From Chitinimonas taiwanensis DSM 18899 (GTDB lineage: Bacteria; Pseudomonadota; Gammaproteobacteria; Burkholderiales; Chitinimonadaceae), in NCBI RefSeq assembly GCF_900119825.1, contig NZ_FPKR01000006.1, forward strand, positions 124,001 through 188,000: a DNA stretch of 64,000 nucleotides. Direction: 5' to 3'. The notes under the pieces are model-generated. The model did not search any database and had not been told where the DNA came from. It saw only the letters and a program-made list of their open reading frames with translations. Numbering within the stretch: position 1 is the stretch's first letter; each line of letters starts with the position of its first letter. A program made the position numbers and the translations under genes. Positions 16,774-25,653 of the stretch are shown here, one piece after another.

Positions 16774-18123
16774 TTACATGCCGGGCAGCATGCCTTTCAT
16801 GCCCTTCATCATCTTGAACATATTCTTGCCGGAGAACTGCTTCATCATCTTTTGCATCTGCTCGAACTGGGCCAGCAAGCGATTCACCTCCTGCACCGAC
16901 ACCCCCGAACCCGCAGCAATACGCCGCTTGCGACTGGCCTTGAGCAGCTCCGGCTTACGGCGCTCTTCCATGGTCATCGAATTGATGATGCCTTCCACGC
17001 GGCGCATCGCCTTATCGGCATCCGGCCCCTGCATGGCAGCACCGAACTGGCCCATGCCCGGCAATTTGTCGATCAAGCCGGCCATGCCGCCCATCTTTTT
17101 CATTTGCTGAATCTGCGCCTTGAAGTCTTCCAGATCGAAGCCCTTACCGGTCTTCATCTTCTTGGCCAGCTTCTGCGCCTCCTCCACATCGACAGTCTGC
17201 TGTACCTGCTCGATCAGTGAAAGCACATCACCCATGCCCAGAATGCGCGAAGCCATACGCTCGGGATGGAAGGGCTCTAGGCCGGTGACCTTTTCGCCCA
17301 CACCGACGAACTTGATCGGTTTACCGGTTACCTGACGCACCGACAGCGCCGCACCACCGCGCGCATCACCATCCAGCTTGGTCAGAATCACCCCCGTCAG
17401 CGGCAGGGTCTCGCTGAAGGCCTTGGCGGTATTGACGGCATCCTGACCCTGCATGGCATCGACCACAAACAGGGTTTCCACCGGATTGAGCGCCGCATGC
17501 AGCGCCTTGATCTCGGCCATCATGGCCTCATCGATGGCAAGACGACCGGCCGTATCGACGATCAACACATCGAAGAAGTGCCGCTTGGCATGATCAAGGG
17601 CCGCCCGGGCAATATCGACCGGCGCCTGCTTGGGATCGGAAGGGAACCACTCCACGCCCACCTGGCTGGCCAGCAACTTCAGCTGTTCGATAGCTGCCGG
17701 GCGGTAAACGTCGGCAGACACCACCAGCACTTTCTTCTTCGATTCTTCTTTCAGGCGCTTGGCCAGCTTACCGGTAGTGGTGGTCTTACCCGCCCCCTGC
17801 AAACCCGCCATCAGCACGATGGCCGGCGGCACGGCCGCCAGGTTCAGTGCGTCGTTATGCGCACCCATCAGCTTCTTCAGCTCATCGTGCACTACGCCGA
17901 TCACCGCCTGACCCGGCGACAGGCTACCCATCACTTCCTCGCCAACTGCGCGCGCCTTCACATCCGCAATAAAGGACTTCACCACCGGCAGCGCAACATC
18001 AGCCTCCAGCAGCGCCATGCGCACCTCGCGCATCGCTTCGGCAATATTGTCTTCCGTCAGGCGCGCATGGCCGCGCAGCGTCTTGACGACAGAGGAGAGG
18101 CGATTCTGCAGACTATCGAACAT
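16774..18123 (-). CDS. ffh: signal recognition particle protein Ffh
   Basis: Ffh binds 4.5S RNA and hydrophobic signal sequences and delivers ribosomes to FtsY at the membrane. The 449-residue protein has the N domain (1-90), the G domain with P-loop GLQGAGKTTTTGK at 107-119, DTAGRL and TKLDGDARGG, and a Met-rich M domain ending MFKMMKGMKGMLPGM. It is transcribed divergently from the YpjD-like gene. Confidence 0.97.
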   Translation of the reverse strand: MFDSLQNRLSSVVKTLRGHARLTEDNIAEAMREVRMALLEADVALPVVKSFIADVKARAVGEEVMGSLSPGQAVIGVVHDELKKLMGAHNDALNLAAVPPAIVLMAGLQGAGKTTTTGKLAKRLKEESKKKVLVVSADVYRPAAIEQLKLLASQVGVEWFPSDPKQAPVDIARAALDHAKRHFFDVLIVDTAGRLAIDEAMMAEIKALHAALNPVETLFVVDAMQGQDAVNTAKAFSETLPLTGVILTKLDGDARGGAALSVRQVTGKPIKFVGVGEKVTGLEPFHPERMASRILGMGDVLSLIEQVQQTVDVEEAQKLAKKMKTGKGFDLEDFKAQIQQMKKMGGMAGLIDKLPGMGQFGAAMQGPDADKAMRRVEGIINSMTMEERRKPELLKASRKRRIAAGSGVSVQEVNRLLAQFEQMQKMMKQFSGKNMFKMMKGMKGMLPGM

Positions 18124-18199
18124 GGAACGATTCTCAATCGGCGCCGCCCGGGCAGCGCTCTGTTAAACTCGAACGCGTGAGTTTACCCGAGTTAAGCGC

Positions 18200-19030
18200 T
18201 TGAATCCCTTTACCGCCATCACCGCCAACAGCTACGCCCTCATCATCTGGCTTGCCTATCTGGCTCTGAGCAGTTGGATCATGATCACGCGTCGCTCGGC
18301 TAGCCTCACCATGACGCCACAGCGACTGCGTACAGAACATGCTTTGCTGGGCGCCTTGCTGCTGGCGCACGCGCCACTGGCCTTTGCCCCCATTGCGATG
18401 ACGCCCGCGCATTTCGGCGCCCGCGAGGCCTTGAGCTTGCTAACTTGGCTAGCCGTACTCATCTACTGGACCGCCGCCTACCTGATCAGACTGGAAGGCC
18501 TGCAGGCCATCCTGCTGCCCGTCGCCACCCTGAGCTTGGGCGCCGCCCTGCTGCTTCCCACCGGCCACGCCACCCCCTGGCTAGCCAAGCCACTGATGCA
18601 GGTGCATTTCGCGATTGCCATGCTGTCCTATGGTTTCTTCGCCGTTGCTGCCGGCCTAGCCACACTGATGCGCCTGGCTGACCGAGCGCTACATCACCCA
18701 GGACGTAGCTTGCTGCAACAACTCCCCCCCTTGCTCGCACTGGAAAAACTCTTGTTTTCCACACTATCGCTGGGCCTAGCTTTATTGACGGCCACACTGA
18801 CCACTGGCGCCATATTTGCCGAGGAATTATTCGGCCGCGCGCTGAGCTTCAATCACAAAACGATTTTCTCCTTAGCCGCCTGGCTGGTTTTTGCCACCCT
18901 ACTTTGGGGCCGCCATGCGCGTGGCTGGCGCGGACGCACCGCCATCAACTGGACCCTAGCCGGCTTTGGTTTACTGCTATTGGCCTATATCGGCAGCCGT
19001 TTTGTATTGGATGGCCTAGTCAATAACTAA
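18200..19030 (+). CDS. cytochrome c assembly/HemX-like membrane protein (YpjD family)
   Basis: This is a 276-residue polytopic inner-membrane protein of the CcsA/CcmC superfamily, as found beside ffh in many proteobacteria (YpjD). About eight hydrophobic segments are visible, with conserved His in HFAIAMLSYGFFAVAA and NHKTIFSLAAWLVFATLLWGRH. Its role is uncertain; relatives handle haem for cytochrome c maturation. The start is probably TTG 18200; no ATG lies close, and the Shine-Dalgarno is weak (GAGTTAAG). A 7-bp inverted repeat (18,164-18,185) lies in the divergent promoter region. Confidence 0.82.
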   Translation: MNPFTAITANSYALIIWLAYLALSSWIMITRRSASLTMTPQRLRTEHALLGALLLAHAPLAFAPIAMTPAHFGAREALSLLTWLAVLIYWTAAYLIRLEGLQAILLPVATLSLGAALLLPTGHATPWLAKPLMQVHFAIAMLSYGFFAVAAGLATLMRLADRALHHPGRSLLQQLPPLLALEKLLFSTLSLGLALLTATLTTGAIFAEELFGRALSFNHKTIFSLAAWLVFATLLWGRHARGWRGRTAINWTLAGFGLLLLAYIGSRFVLDGLVNN

Positions 19031-19186
19031 AGCCACCGCACAGTCAATCAAGCAAAAAATTTAAGCATTTGCTCTAGCTCGCAAATGTGGCTACAGCCAA
19101 GATGGGATAAGGCTTTGCGCCTTTACAGACCAACTTGACAAAGGCATTATTTCTGTCAGCCTTCAATATCTACGTCTCATCCCGCA

Positions 19187-19201
19187 TGGCACCAAAAGTG
19201 C
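19187..19201 (+). promoter_or_regulatory. weak sigma54-like sequence before pilB
   Basis: TGGCAC at 19,187-19,192 is followed after 5 bp by GTGC ending at 19,201. The GG-to-GC spacing equals the -24/-12 rule, but the -12 box should read TTGC. GGCAC and GTGCC also form an inverted repeat. RpoN control is usual for pilA, less so for pilB, hence low confidence. Confidence 0.25.
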
Positions 19202-19229
19202 CCTGCTGCCCAACCTAGGAAGCTCAACC

Positions 19230-20942
19230 ATGGCGCAAGCATCCACACCGCTCTCCGGCATCGCACGCGCATTGGTACAGCAAGGCCACCTTCAGGAAGC
19301 GGATGCCGAGGCCATTCACACCCAGAGCCTCGCAGCCAATAGTCATTTCGTCCAAGCACTTATCGCCAGCAAGAAAATCAGCGCCAGTAAAGTTGCTGAA
19401 TTCGCCGCGGCAACCTTTGGCTACCCGCTGGTGGACCTAGCCCAATTGGACTCCGCCTATATTCCCACAGGCGTACTTGATCCAAAGTTGATGCAAACGC
19501 GTCGCATTGCCCCTTTATTTAAACGCGGCACCAAGCTTTTTGTCGCCATCTCCGACCCAACCAATCTTAAGGCACTGGAAGATGCCAAATTCCAGACCGG
19601 CGCAATGATCGAGCCGATTGTGGTCGAGGACAATAAACTTGGCCAGTTGATTGAAAAGTTAATCGAAGCGAGCGGCGCCAATCTAAAAGATCTAGTCATT
19701 GATCAAGATGAACTGGAAATGGCAGGCGGCGACGAGCCTAGCGCAGAACCTGACGCAGGCACCATGGAGGTTGATGACGCACCTGTCGTTAAATATATTC
19801 AGAAAATCCTACTGGATGCGATTAACAGCGGCGCATCCGACATTCACTTCGAACCCTATGAGAAGTTCTACCGCATCCGTTATCGAATTGACGGCGTCCT
19901 GCGGGAAATAGCACAACCACCATTGGCGATCAAAGAAAAAATCGCTTCGCGCATCAAGGTGATCTCGAAGTTGGACATTTCCGAAAAGCGCATCCCGCAG
20001 GATGGACGGATGAAGCTCGTTCTGTCCAAAAGCCGCGCTATCGACTTCCGCGTCTCCACGTTGCCAACTTTATTTGGCGAGAAGATATGTATGCGGATTC
20101 TTGACCCAACATCCGCAACACTGGGTATTGACGCACTAGGCTATGAGCCCGATCAAAAGGCCGCGCTACTCGAAGCGGTGCATCGCCCGTACGGGATGGT
20201 TCTCGTTACTGGACCAACAGGCTCGGGCAAAACCGTGTCGCTGTATACCTGCCTGAACATCCTTAATGAGCCCGGCATTAATATTTCGACCGCGGAAGAT
20301 CCAGCCGAAATCAATTTACCCGGCATCAATCAGGTCAATGTGAATGATAAGGCGGGCCTGACTTTCGCGGCGGCATTGAAATCTTTCCTGCGCCAAGATC
20401 CCGACATCATTATGGTAGGTGAAATTCGCGATCTTGAAACGGCCGACATATCGATCAAAGCCGCTCAAACTGGCCATATGGTGTTCTCGACGCTACACAC
20501 CAATGATGCACCAGCAACGCTGTCGCGCATGCTCAATATGGGTATTGCCCCCTTCAATATTGCCTCATCAGTGATCTTGATCACTGGTCAAAGACTCGCC
20601 CGCAAACTTTGCTCTGCATGCAAGAAGCCGATTGAGATTCCACCCGAAGCACTCATCCGCGCAGGATTCAGCCCGGAAGATCTTGATGGAAGCTGGCAGC
20701 CTTACGGTCCTGTAGGCTGCGATGCATGCAAAGGCACCGGGTATAAAGGTCGCGTAGGTATTTACCAAGTGATGCCCATTTCGGAAGAAATGCAGCGCAT
20801 TATTATGCGACAAGGAACATCCATCGATATCGCCGACCAAGCGCGTCGCGAAGGGGTCCGCGACTTGCGGCAATCCGGCTTACTTAAAGTTAAGCAAGGC
20901 ATGACTTCACTTACCGAAGTCGAAGCCGTTACTAACGAATAA
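19230..20942 (+). CDS. pilB: type IV pilus assembly ATPase PilB
   Basis: PilB is the hexameric cytoplasmic motor for pilus extension. The 570-residue protein has an MshEN/T2SSE N-terminal domain (about 1-160). The secretion ATPase domain has Walker A GPTGSGKT at 328-335, an Asp box and Walker B DIIMVGEIRD, and the His box GHMVFSTLHTND. A zinc tetracysteine motif, C461-x2-C464 and C497-x2-C500, marks PilB/GspE rather than PilT. pilC follows after 26 bp and pilD after that. No pilA is in the window. Confidence 0.95.
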   Translation: MAQASTPLSGIARALVQQGHLQEADAEAIHTQSLAANSHFVQALIASKKISASKVAEFAAATFGYPLVDLAQLDSAYIPTGVLDPKLMQTRRIAPLFKRGTKLFVAISDPTNLKALEDAKFQTGAMIEPIVVEDNKLGQLIEKLIEASGANLKDLVIDQDELEMAGGDEPSAEPDAGTMEVDDAPVVKYIQKILLDAINSGASDIHFEPYEKFYRIRYRIDGVLREIAQPPLAIKEKIASRIKVISKLDISEKRIPQDGRMKLVLSKSRAIDFRVSTLPTLFGEKICMRILDPTSATLGIDALGYEPDQKAALLEAVHRPYGMVLVTGPTGSGKTVSLYTCLNILNEPGINISTAEDPAEINLPGINQVNVNDKAGLTFAAALKSFLRQDPDIIMVGEIRDLETADISIKAAQTGHMVFSTLHTNDAPATLSRMLNMGIAPFNIASSVILITGQRLARKLCSACKKPIEIPPEALIRAGFSPEDLDGSWQPYGPVGCDACKGTGYKGRVGIYQVMPISEEMQRIIMRQGTSIDIADQARREGVRDLRQSGLLKVKQGMTSLTEVEAVTNE

Positions 20943-20968
20943 AAGAATTAATAATTAGGAGCACGCTC

Positions 20969-22192
20969 ATGGCGGCCGAGAAAAAAACAAAGGTTAAAGA
21001 ATACACCTTCTCATGGGAAGGCAAGGACAAGACAGGAAAAACCCTCAGGGGTGAGATGCGCGCAGGCAGTGACACCGTGGTGCGCACTAACTTACGCCGC
21101 CAAGGCATAAACGTCAGCAAAATAAAGAAGAAATCCAGCTCCGGCGGGAAAAGAATAACCGAAAAGGATATTACATTCTTCACTCGCCAGATGGCTGTCA
21201 TGATGAAGTCCGGTGTGCCGCTGCTGCAGGCCTTTGACATTGTGGCAAAGGGACATGCCAACCCCAACGTATCTCGACTGCTTTTTGAAATCAAGAATGA
21301 TGTTGAAACTGGCTCAAGCTTGACACAAGCCTTTCGCAAACATCCCCTGTACTTCGATCAACTGTTCTGCAATCTAATTCAAGCGGGAGAGCAGGCCGGT
21401 ATTCTAGACGCACTCCTAGATCGCTTAGCAACCTATAAAGAGAAAATTTTAGCCATCAAGGGCAAGATCAAATCGGCACTCTTTTATCCAATGGCAATCA
21501 TTGTTGCAGCGGTGGTCATTATTGCCGTCATCATGATTTTTGTTATCCCTGCATTCAAAGACCTATTCGCAGGTTTTGGCGCTGATTTACCACTGCCAAC
21601 CCAAATCGTGATTAGCATGTCTGAAATCTTCGTTAACTACTGGTGGGGGATTTTTGGCACCATTGGCTTGAGTATTTATGGATTCATTGAACTGAAAAAA
21701 CGCTCCCGCGGCTTCCAGCATTGGATGGATCGCACTGCGCTGAAGGTGCCCGTATTTGGCGAGATTATTCGCAAAGCCACCATCGCCCGATGGACACGTA
21801 CCATGTCCACCATGTTCGCGGCTGGCGTACCGTTAGTGGAGGCACTGGACTCAGTAGGTGGCGCTTCGGGCAATATCATTTACGCCGACGCCACCAAGCG
21901 TATCCAGAACGAAGTCAGCACCGGCACCAGCCTGACCGTATCGATGCAGAACAGTGAGGTATTCCCTCCCATGGTGCTTCAGATGGTCGCCATTGGCGAA
22001 GAGTCAGGTGCGCTAGATGCCATGCTGGGCAAGATTGCCGACTTCTTCGAGCAGGAAGTGGATGAAGCGGTGGATGCAATGACCAGCCTGATGGAGCCCA
22101 TCATCATGATGGTGCTCGGCCCCATCATCGGCGGCATCATCATTGCCATGTATCTGCCCATCTTCAAGATGGGTGCGGCGGTGGGCGGTTAG
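20969..22192 (+). CDS. pilC: type IV pilus inner-membrane platform protein PilC
   Basis: PilC links the PilB motor to the growing fibre. The 407-residue protein has two T2SSF repeats (about 70-195 and 275-400), each ending in membrane helices, with FTRQMAVMMKSGVPLLQAF and ARWTRTMSTMFAAGVPLVEAL as matching halves. The C-terminus MYLPIFKMGAAVGG is typical. AGGAG precedes ATG 20969. The prepilin peptidase gene starts 3 nt after its stop, so coupled translation is likely. Confidence 0.95.
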   Translation: MAAEKKTKVKEYTFSWEGKDKTGKTLRGEMRAGSDTVVRTNLRRQGINVSKIKKKSSSGGKRITEKDITFFTRQMAVMMKSGVPLLQAFDIVAKGHANPNVSRLLFEIKNDVETGSSLTQAFRKHPLYFDQLFCNLIQAGEQAGILDALLDRLATYKEKILAIKGKIKSALFYPMAIIVAAVVIIAVIMIFVIPAFKDLFAGFGADLPLPTQIVISMSEIFVNYWWGIFGTIGLSIYGFIELKKRSRGFQHWMDRTALKVPVFGEIIRKATIARWTRTMSTMFAAGVPLVEALDSVGGASGNIIYADATKRIQNEVSTGTSLTVSMQNSEVFPPMVLQMVAIGEESGALDAMLGKIADFFEQEVDEAVDAMTSLMEPIIMMVLGPIIGGIIIAMYLPIFKMGAAVGG

Positions 22193-22195
22193 ACC

Positions 22196-23062
22196 TTGGC
22201 AGACCTTTGGTTCGCGCTGTCCACTCAGCCAGCTTTCTTTGTTGCAACGGTCTTCTTGCTTGGCCTCTTGGTGGGCAGCTTTCTGAATGTCGTTATCCAT
22301 CGTCTACCGCGAATGATGGAGACGGCCTTCCGTTCAGAATGTGCGCTCCTCGATCAGGAAGAACCGCCGGTCATCACTAGCCCACGGTACAACCTAGTTA
22401 CGCCACGCTCTTGCTGCCCGGGTTGCAACGCGCCGATTGCCGGTTATGACAACATCCCCCTGCTGTCCTGGCTGGTTTTGGGGGGTAAATGCCGGCATTG
22501 CAAGACGGCCATATCGATACGCTACCCTAGCGTGGAGCTGATCACCGCAGCGCTGTCCGCGGGCCTTGCCTTGCATTTCGGCTGGGGCTGGATTGCCGCC
22601 GGTAGCATTGTGTTTTGCTGGTTCCTAGTGGCCTTGTTCTGGATCGACGTAGATACCTATCTGCTACCGGACGATCTGACCCTGCCTCTGCTCTGGCTGG
22701 GCCTGCTGTTCAATCTGTACGGCGGCTTGGTCAGTCTGCCGCATGCCGTCATAGGGGCCGTGGCGGGCTACCTAAGCCTGTGGTCAGTCTATTGGTTATT
22801 CAAGCTGCTAACTGGCAAGGAGGGCATGGGTTACGGCGACTTCAAGCTGCTCGCCGCCATTGGCGCCTGGTTGGGTTGGCAAAGCCTACCCATCGTCATC
22901 CTGCTCTCTTCTTTGGTCGGTGCCGTGCTTGGTATAGCACTCACTCTGTTAGCCAAGCGCGGCTGGAGCAAGCCCCTGCCCTTCGGCCCTTATCTGGCAT
23001 TGGCGGCGCTGATTGCCCTGGTCTGGGGTGAGCAGCTGCAGCAGATGATTTGGCGTATTTGA
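22196..23062 (+). CDS. pilD: prepilin peptidase/N-methyltransferase PilD
   Basis: PilD cleaves prepilin leaders and methylates the new N-terminus. The 288-residue A24 peptidase has the cytoplasmic zinc loop C74-PG-C77 and C99-RH-C102, catalytic Asp151 in WIDVDTYLLPDD and Asp215 in GYGDFKLLAA, and about eight membrane helices. The start is TTG 22196, 3 nt after pilC. It would also process the pilin-like proteins at 61,183 and 62,194. Confidence 0.95.
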   Translation: MADLWFALSTQPAFFVATVFLLGLLVGSFLNVVIHRLPRMMETAFRSECALLDQEEPPVITSPRYNLVTPRSCCPGCNAPIAGYDNIPLLSWLVLGGKCRHCKTAISIRYPSVELITAALSAGLALHFGWGWIAAGSIVFCWFLVALFWIDVDTYLLPDDLTLPLLWLGLLFNLYGGLVSLPHAVIGAVAGYLSLWSVYWLFKLLTGKEGMGYGDFKLLAAIGAWLGWQSLPIVILLSSLVGAVLGIALTLLAKRGWSKPLPFGPYLALAALIALVWGEQLQQMIWRI

Positions 23063-23065
23063 CGC

Positions 23066-23686
23066 GTGCGCATTATTGGTCTTACCGGCGGCATAGGCTC
23101 GGGCAAGAGCACAGTAGCCGAAGCCTTCGTCGCCTTGGGCGCAGCTCTGGTCGACACCGACCAGATTGCACATGCCCTCAGCCAAGCCGGGCAAGCGGGG
23201 GCGAAAGCTGTCGCTCAGTTATTCGGGGATGATTACCTCAACGACGCAGGCAGCATTGACCGCGCCAAGCTGCGCAAGCGCATCTTCACCGACGCGGCCG
23301 CCAAACAACGCCTCGAGTCTGCACTCCACCCCCTGATATACGCGGAAGCCATCCGCCAGCTCGCCGCACTCCCAGACTCGGTGCCCTATGCGCTGCTGGC
23401 CGTTCCCCTGCTATTCGAGACAGGCAGCTACGCCGGGATCATCGATCAAAGCCTGTTGGTCGACTGCCCCGAGGAGCTGCAAATCCGCCGCGTGATGGCC
23501 CGTAGCCAACTTAGCCGCGACGAGGTGCTCGCCATCATGCATCAGCAGCTACCCCGCGCCGCTAAGCTCGCACTGGCCGACGAGGTCATCCTGAATGATG
23601 CCGACCTCGACAGCCTACTAGAGAAAGTGAAGGAATTACACAAGAAGTACACGCAAGCTCATGAATCAGAACAAGATTCAGCTTAA
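23066..23686 (+). CDS. coaE: dephospho-CoA kinase
   Basis: CoaE catalyses the last step of CoA synthesis, phosphorylating the 3'-OH of dephospho-CoA. The 206-residue protein has P-loop GGIGSGKS at 8-15, the DTDQIAHAL motif and LLFETGSYAGIID. The start is GTG 23066, 3 nt after the pilD stop. The C-terminus carries a short charged tail. The pilD-coaE-zapD-yacG order is common in beta- and gammaproteobacteria. Confidence 0.96.
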   Translation: MRIIGLTGGIGSGKSTVAEAFVALGAALVDTDQIAHALSQAGQAGAKAVAQLFGDDYLNDAGSIDRAKLRKRIFTDAAAKQRLESALHPLIYAEAIRQLAALPDSVPYALLAVPLLFETGSYAGIIDQSLLVDCPEELQIRRVMARSQLSRDEVLAIMHQQLPRAAKLALADEVILNDADLDSLLEKVKELHKKYTQAHESEQDSA

Positions 23687-23757
23687 TCATTTGTCAAAGC
23701 GGCGTGAATCTTGCACAATCGGGCCCAAACACCGTCAAAGCAGCCGGCCCGGCCACC

Positions 23758-24516
23758 GTGATCAGTTACGAATTCCCCGTCAATGAACGAATCCGCACCC
23801 TGCTAAGGCTGGAGGATTTGTACAATCGCGCCGCGTTTTTCTCAGGGCGCGAGCATGCGCTTGAGCATCACGCGGCCTTGCTCTGTCTGTTTGAGATCAT
23901 GGAAGTGGCGGGGCGGGCTGATCTGAAATCCGATCTGTTGCAGGAGCTTGAGCGCCAGCGCCAGACGCTGGAAGCACTGCGTGATAATCCGCAGATTTCC
24001 GAAGAAGCACTCGACATGGTGCTGGCCGACATCGAGCACACCCACACCCGCTTGCTAGAACCGACCGGCAAGTTTGCCCAGCACCTGCGAGAGAACGAAT
24101 GGCTGATGGCCATCAAGCAGCGCTCCGGCATTCCGGGCGGCGTTTGTCAGTTCGATCTACCTTCTTACCACTACTGGCAGCAACAAGCCGTAGGCGAGCG
24201 CCAGCACGCCATCAATGGCTGGCTGAACCCCATGTTGCCAATCAAGGATGGCATCGACATTGTGCTGCGCATTCTGCGCAATAGCGCCAAGGTCTTTCCG
24301 CTCCTAGCGCGTAACGGCGCATTCCAGCAGATGTCTGGCGGCAAGACTGTGCAGCTGCTCAAGGTGAGTGTGGATGAGAATCTGCCCTATGTGCCCGAGC
24401 TATCCGCCAATAAATACGCGATCAATGTTCGCTTCGTCTCCCCGGTTGCCAATTCGGATCGCCCACGTCAATGCGAGCATGATGTGGAATTCACGCTCGC
24501 CTTCTGCAATCTGTAA
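23758..24516 (+). CDS. zapD: cell division protein ZapD
   Basis: ZapD cross-links FtsZ filaments at midcell. The family N-terminus aligns with MISYEFPVNERIRTLLRLEDL from GTG 23758, giving 252 residues. The frame also opens at GTG 23704, which would add 18 unconserved residues. Further family features are FSGREHALEHH, SGIPGGVCQFDLPSYHYW and the C-terminal DVEFTLAFCNL. Neither start shows a clear Shine-Dalgarno. It lies between coaE and yacG, as usual. Confidence 0.93.
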   Translation: MISYEFPVNERIRTLLRLEDLYNRAAFFSGREHALEHHAALLCLFEIMEVAGRADLKSDLLQELERQRQTLEALRDNPQISEEALDMVLADIEHTHTRLLEPTGKFAQHLRENEWLMAIKQRSGIPGGVCQFDLPSYHYWQQQAVGERQHAINGWLNPMLPIKDGIDIVLRILRNSAKVFPLLARNGAFQQMSGGKTVQLLKVSVDENLPYVPELSANKYAINVRFVSPVANSDRPRQCEHDVEFTLAFCNL

Positions 24517-24525
24517 GCCCGCTTT

Positions 24526-24714
24526 ATGACCACCCCGATAGCACGCCAAGTTGCCTGCCCCAGCTGCGGCAAGCTCAGCCCATGGTCTAGCGACAATCCA
24601 TGGCGCCCCTTCTGCTCGGAACGCTGCAAGCAGATCGATCTCGGCGCCTGGGCCACCGAGCGCTACAGCATCCCCGGCGATACACCTCCGGCAGCGGATG
24701 ACGACCGCCAGTAG
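24526..24714 (+). CDS. yacG: DNA gyrase inhibitor YacG
   Basis: This 62-residue zinc protein has ligands C11-PS-C14 and C30-SER-C34 and the conserved [19 protein letters not shown]. In E. coli YacG binds GyrB and blocks DNA binding. The acidic tail DDDRQ is typical. It starts 9 nt after zapD and is the last gene of the pilB-to-yacG run. Confidence 0.95.
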   Translation: MTTPIARQVACPSCGKLSPWSSDNPWRPFCSERCKQIDLGAWATERYSIPGDTPPAADDDRQ

Positions 24715-24818
24715 CGACATCGCCAGGCCATCAAAAATCCTTCATCTAGCAGTCACCTCAGCGCAATCATGAGGCTCTAACTTCATCCCGAGATTCTTGG
24801 GATAGGAGTAATGAGCAC

Positions 24819-25574
24819 ATGCTACTGACTGAACACCAAGCCGCCAGCGCCCAGCGTCCTCGCCTGTCGGTATCGCTAGCCACACAGGCCAGCGATATCG
24901 TTGCTGCCCAGACCCTGCGCTATCGGGTATTCGCCGAGGAAATGGGTGCACGCCTGAATACACGCACGCCGGGACTGGACGTCGATCTGTTTGACGCACA
25001 TTGCGAGCATCTGATCGTGCGCGACGAAGACAGCCAAGAAGTCGTCGGCACCTATCGCATCCTTCCGCCCGCCCAGGCACGCGCACTGGGCAGCTACTAC
25101 TCGGATACCGAGTTCGACCTGACACGCCTCCAGCATCTGCGCAGCAGCATGGTGGAAATCGGTCGCTCCTGCGTGCATCCCAGCTATCGCAATGGCGCCA
25201 CCATCGCCCTGCTCTGGTCCGGCCTGGCGGACTATATGGCCAAGCACGGCTACGAGTATCTGGCAGGCTGCGCAAGCATCAGCATGGCCGATGGCGGGCA
25301 TATGGCCGCCAGTGTCTACCGCCAGCTGCAACAAAAGGCACTCTCTCCGGTCGAGTGGCGCGTCTTCCCGCGTTGCCCGCTACCACTGGATGCGCTCGAC
25401 GCCAACACGGCAGTCGAAGTGCCGCCACTAATCCGCGCCTACCTACGCGCCGGCGCCTATGTATGTGGCGACCCAGCCTGGGACCCAGACTTCAATACCG
25501 CGGATGTCTTTGTGCTGATGCCGCTTAGCCGCATCAACCGCCGCTTCACACGCCAGCCGCTCAAGCAGGATTAA
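24819..25574 (+). CDS. GNAT-fold N-acyltransferase, OlsB-like (ornithine lipid synthesis)
   Basis: This 251-residue protein of the hemolysin-like/OlsB acyltransferase family has LRYRVFAEEMGA near the N-terminus, DLFDAHCEHLIV, VVGTYRILPP, and SMVEIGRSCVHPSYRNG with the acyl-donor binding loop. OlsB attaches a 3-hydroxyacyl chain from ACP to ornithine. The next gene is an HX4D acyltransferase like OlsA, which makes the ornithine-lipid reading plausible. AGGAG at 24,804-24,808 supports ATG 24819. A simple acetyltransferase is the main alternative. Confidence 0.75.
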   Translation: MLLTEHQAASAQRPRLSVSLATQASDIVAAQTLRYRVFAEEMGARLNTRTPGLDVDLFDAHCEHLIVRDEDSQEVVGTYRILPPAQARALGSYYSDTEFDLTRLQHLRSSMVEIGRSCVHPSYRNGATIALLWSGLADYMAKHGYEYLAGCASISMADGGHMAASVYRQLQQKALSPVEWRVFPRCPLPLDALDANTAVEVPPLIRAYLRAGAYVCGDPAWDPDFNTADVFVLMPLSRINRRFTRQPLKQD

Positions 25575-25653
25575 CACACCAAGCCTTTCAGAGGTTTTCA
25601 TCGCATCGGGTGGCACGCGTACGCCGGCACGGCTACACTGGCGGCCGCTCACT

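Noticed and set aside
18164-18185. Inverted repeat TAAACTC/GAGTTTA between ffh and the YpjD-like gene as an operator
   Set aside because: Arms of 7 bp in an AT-richer promoter region are not enough; no second copy was noticed in the window.
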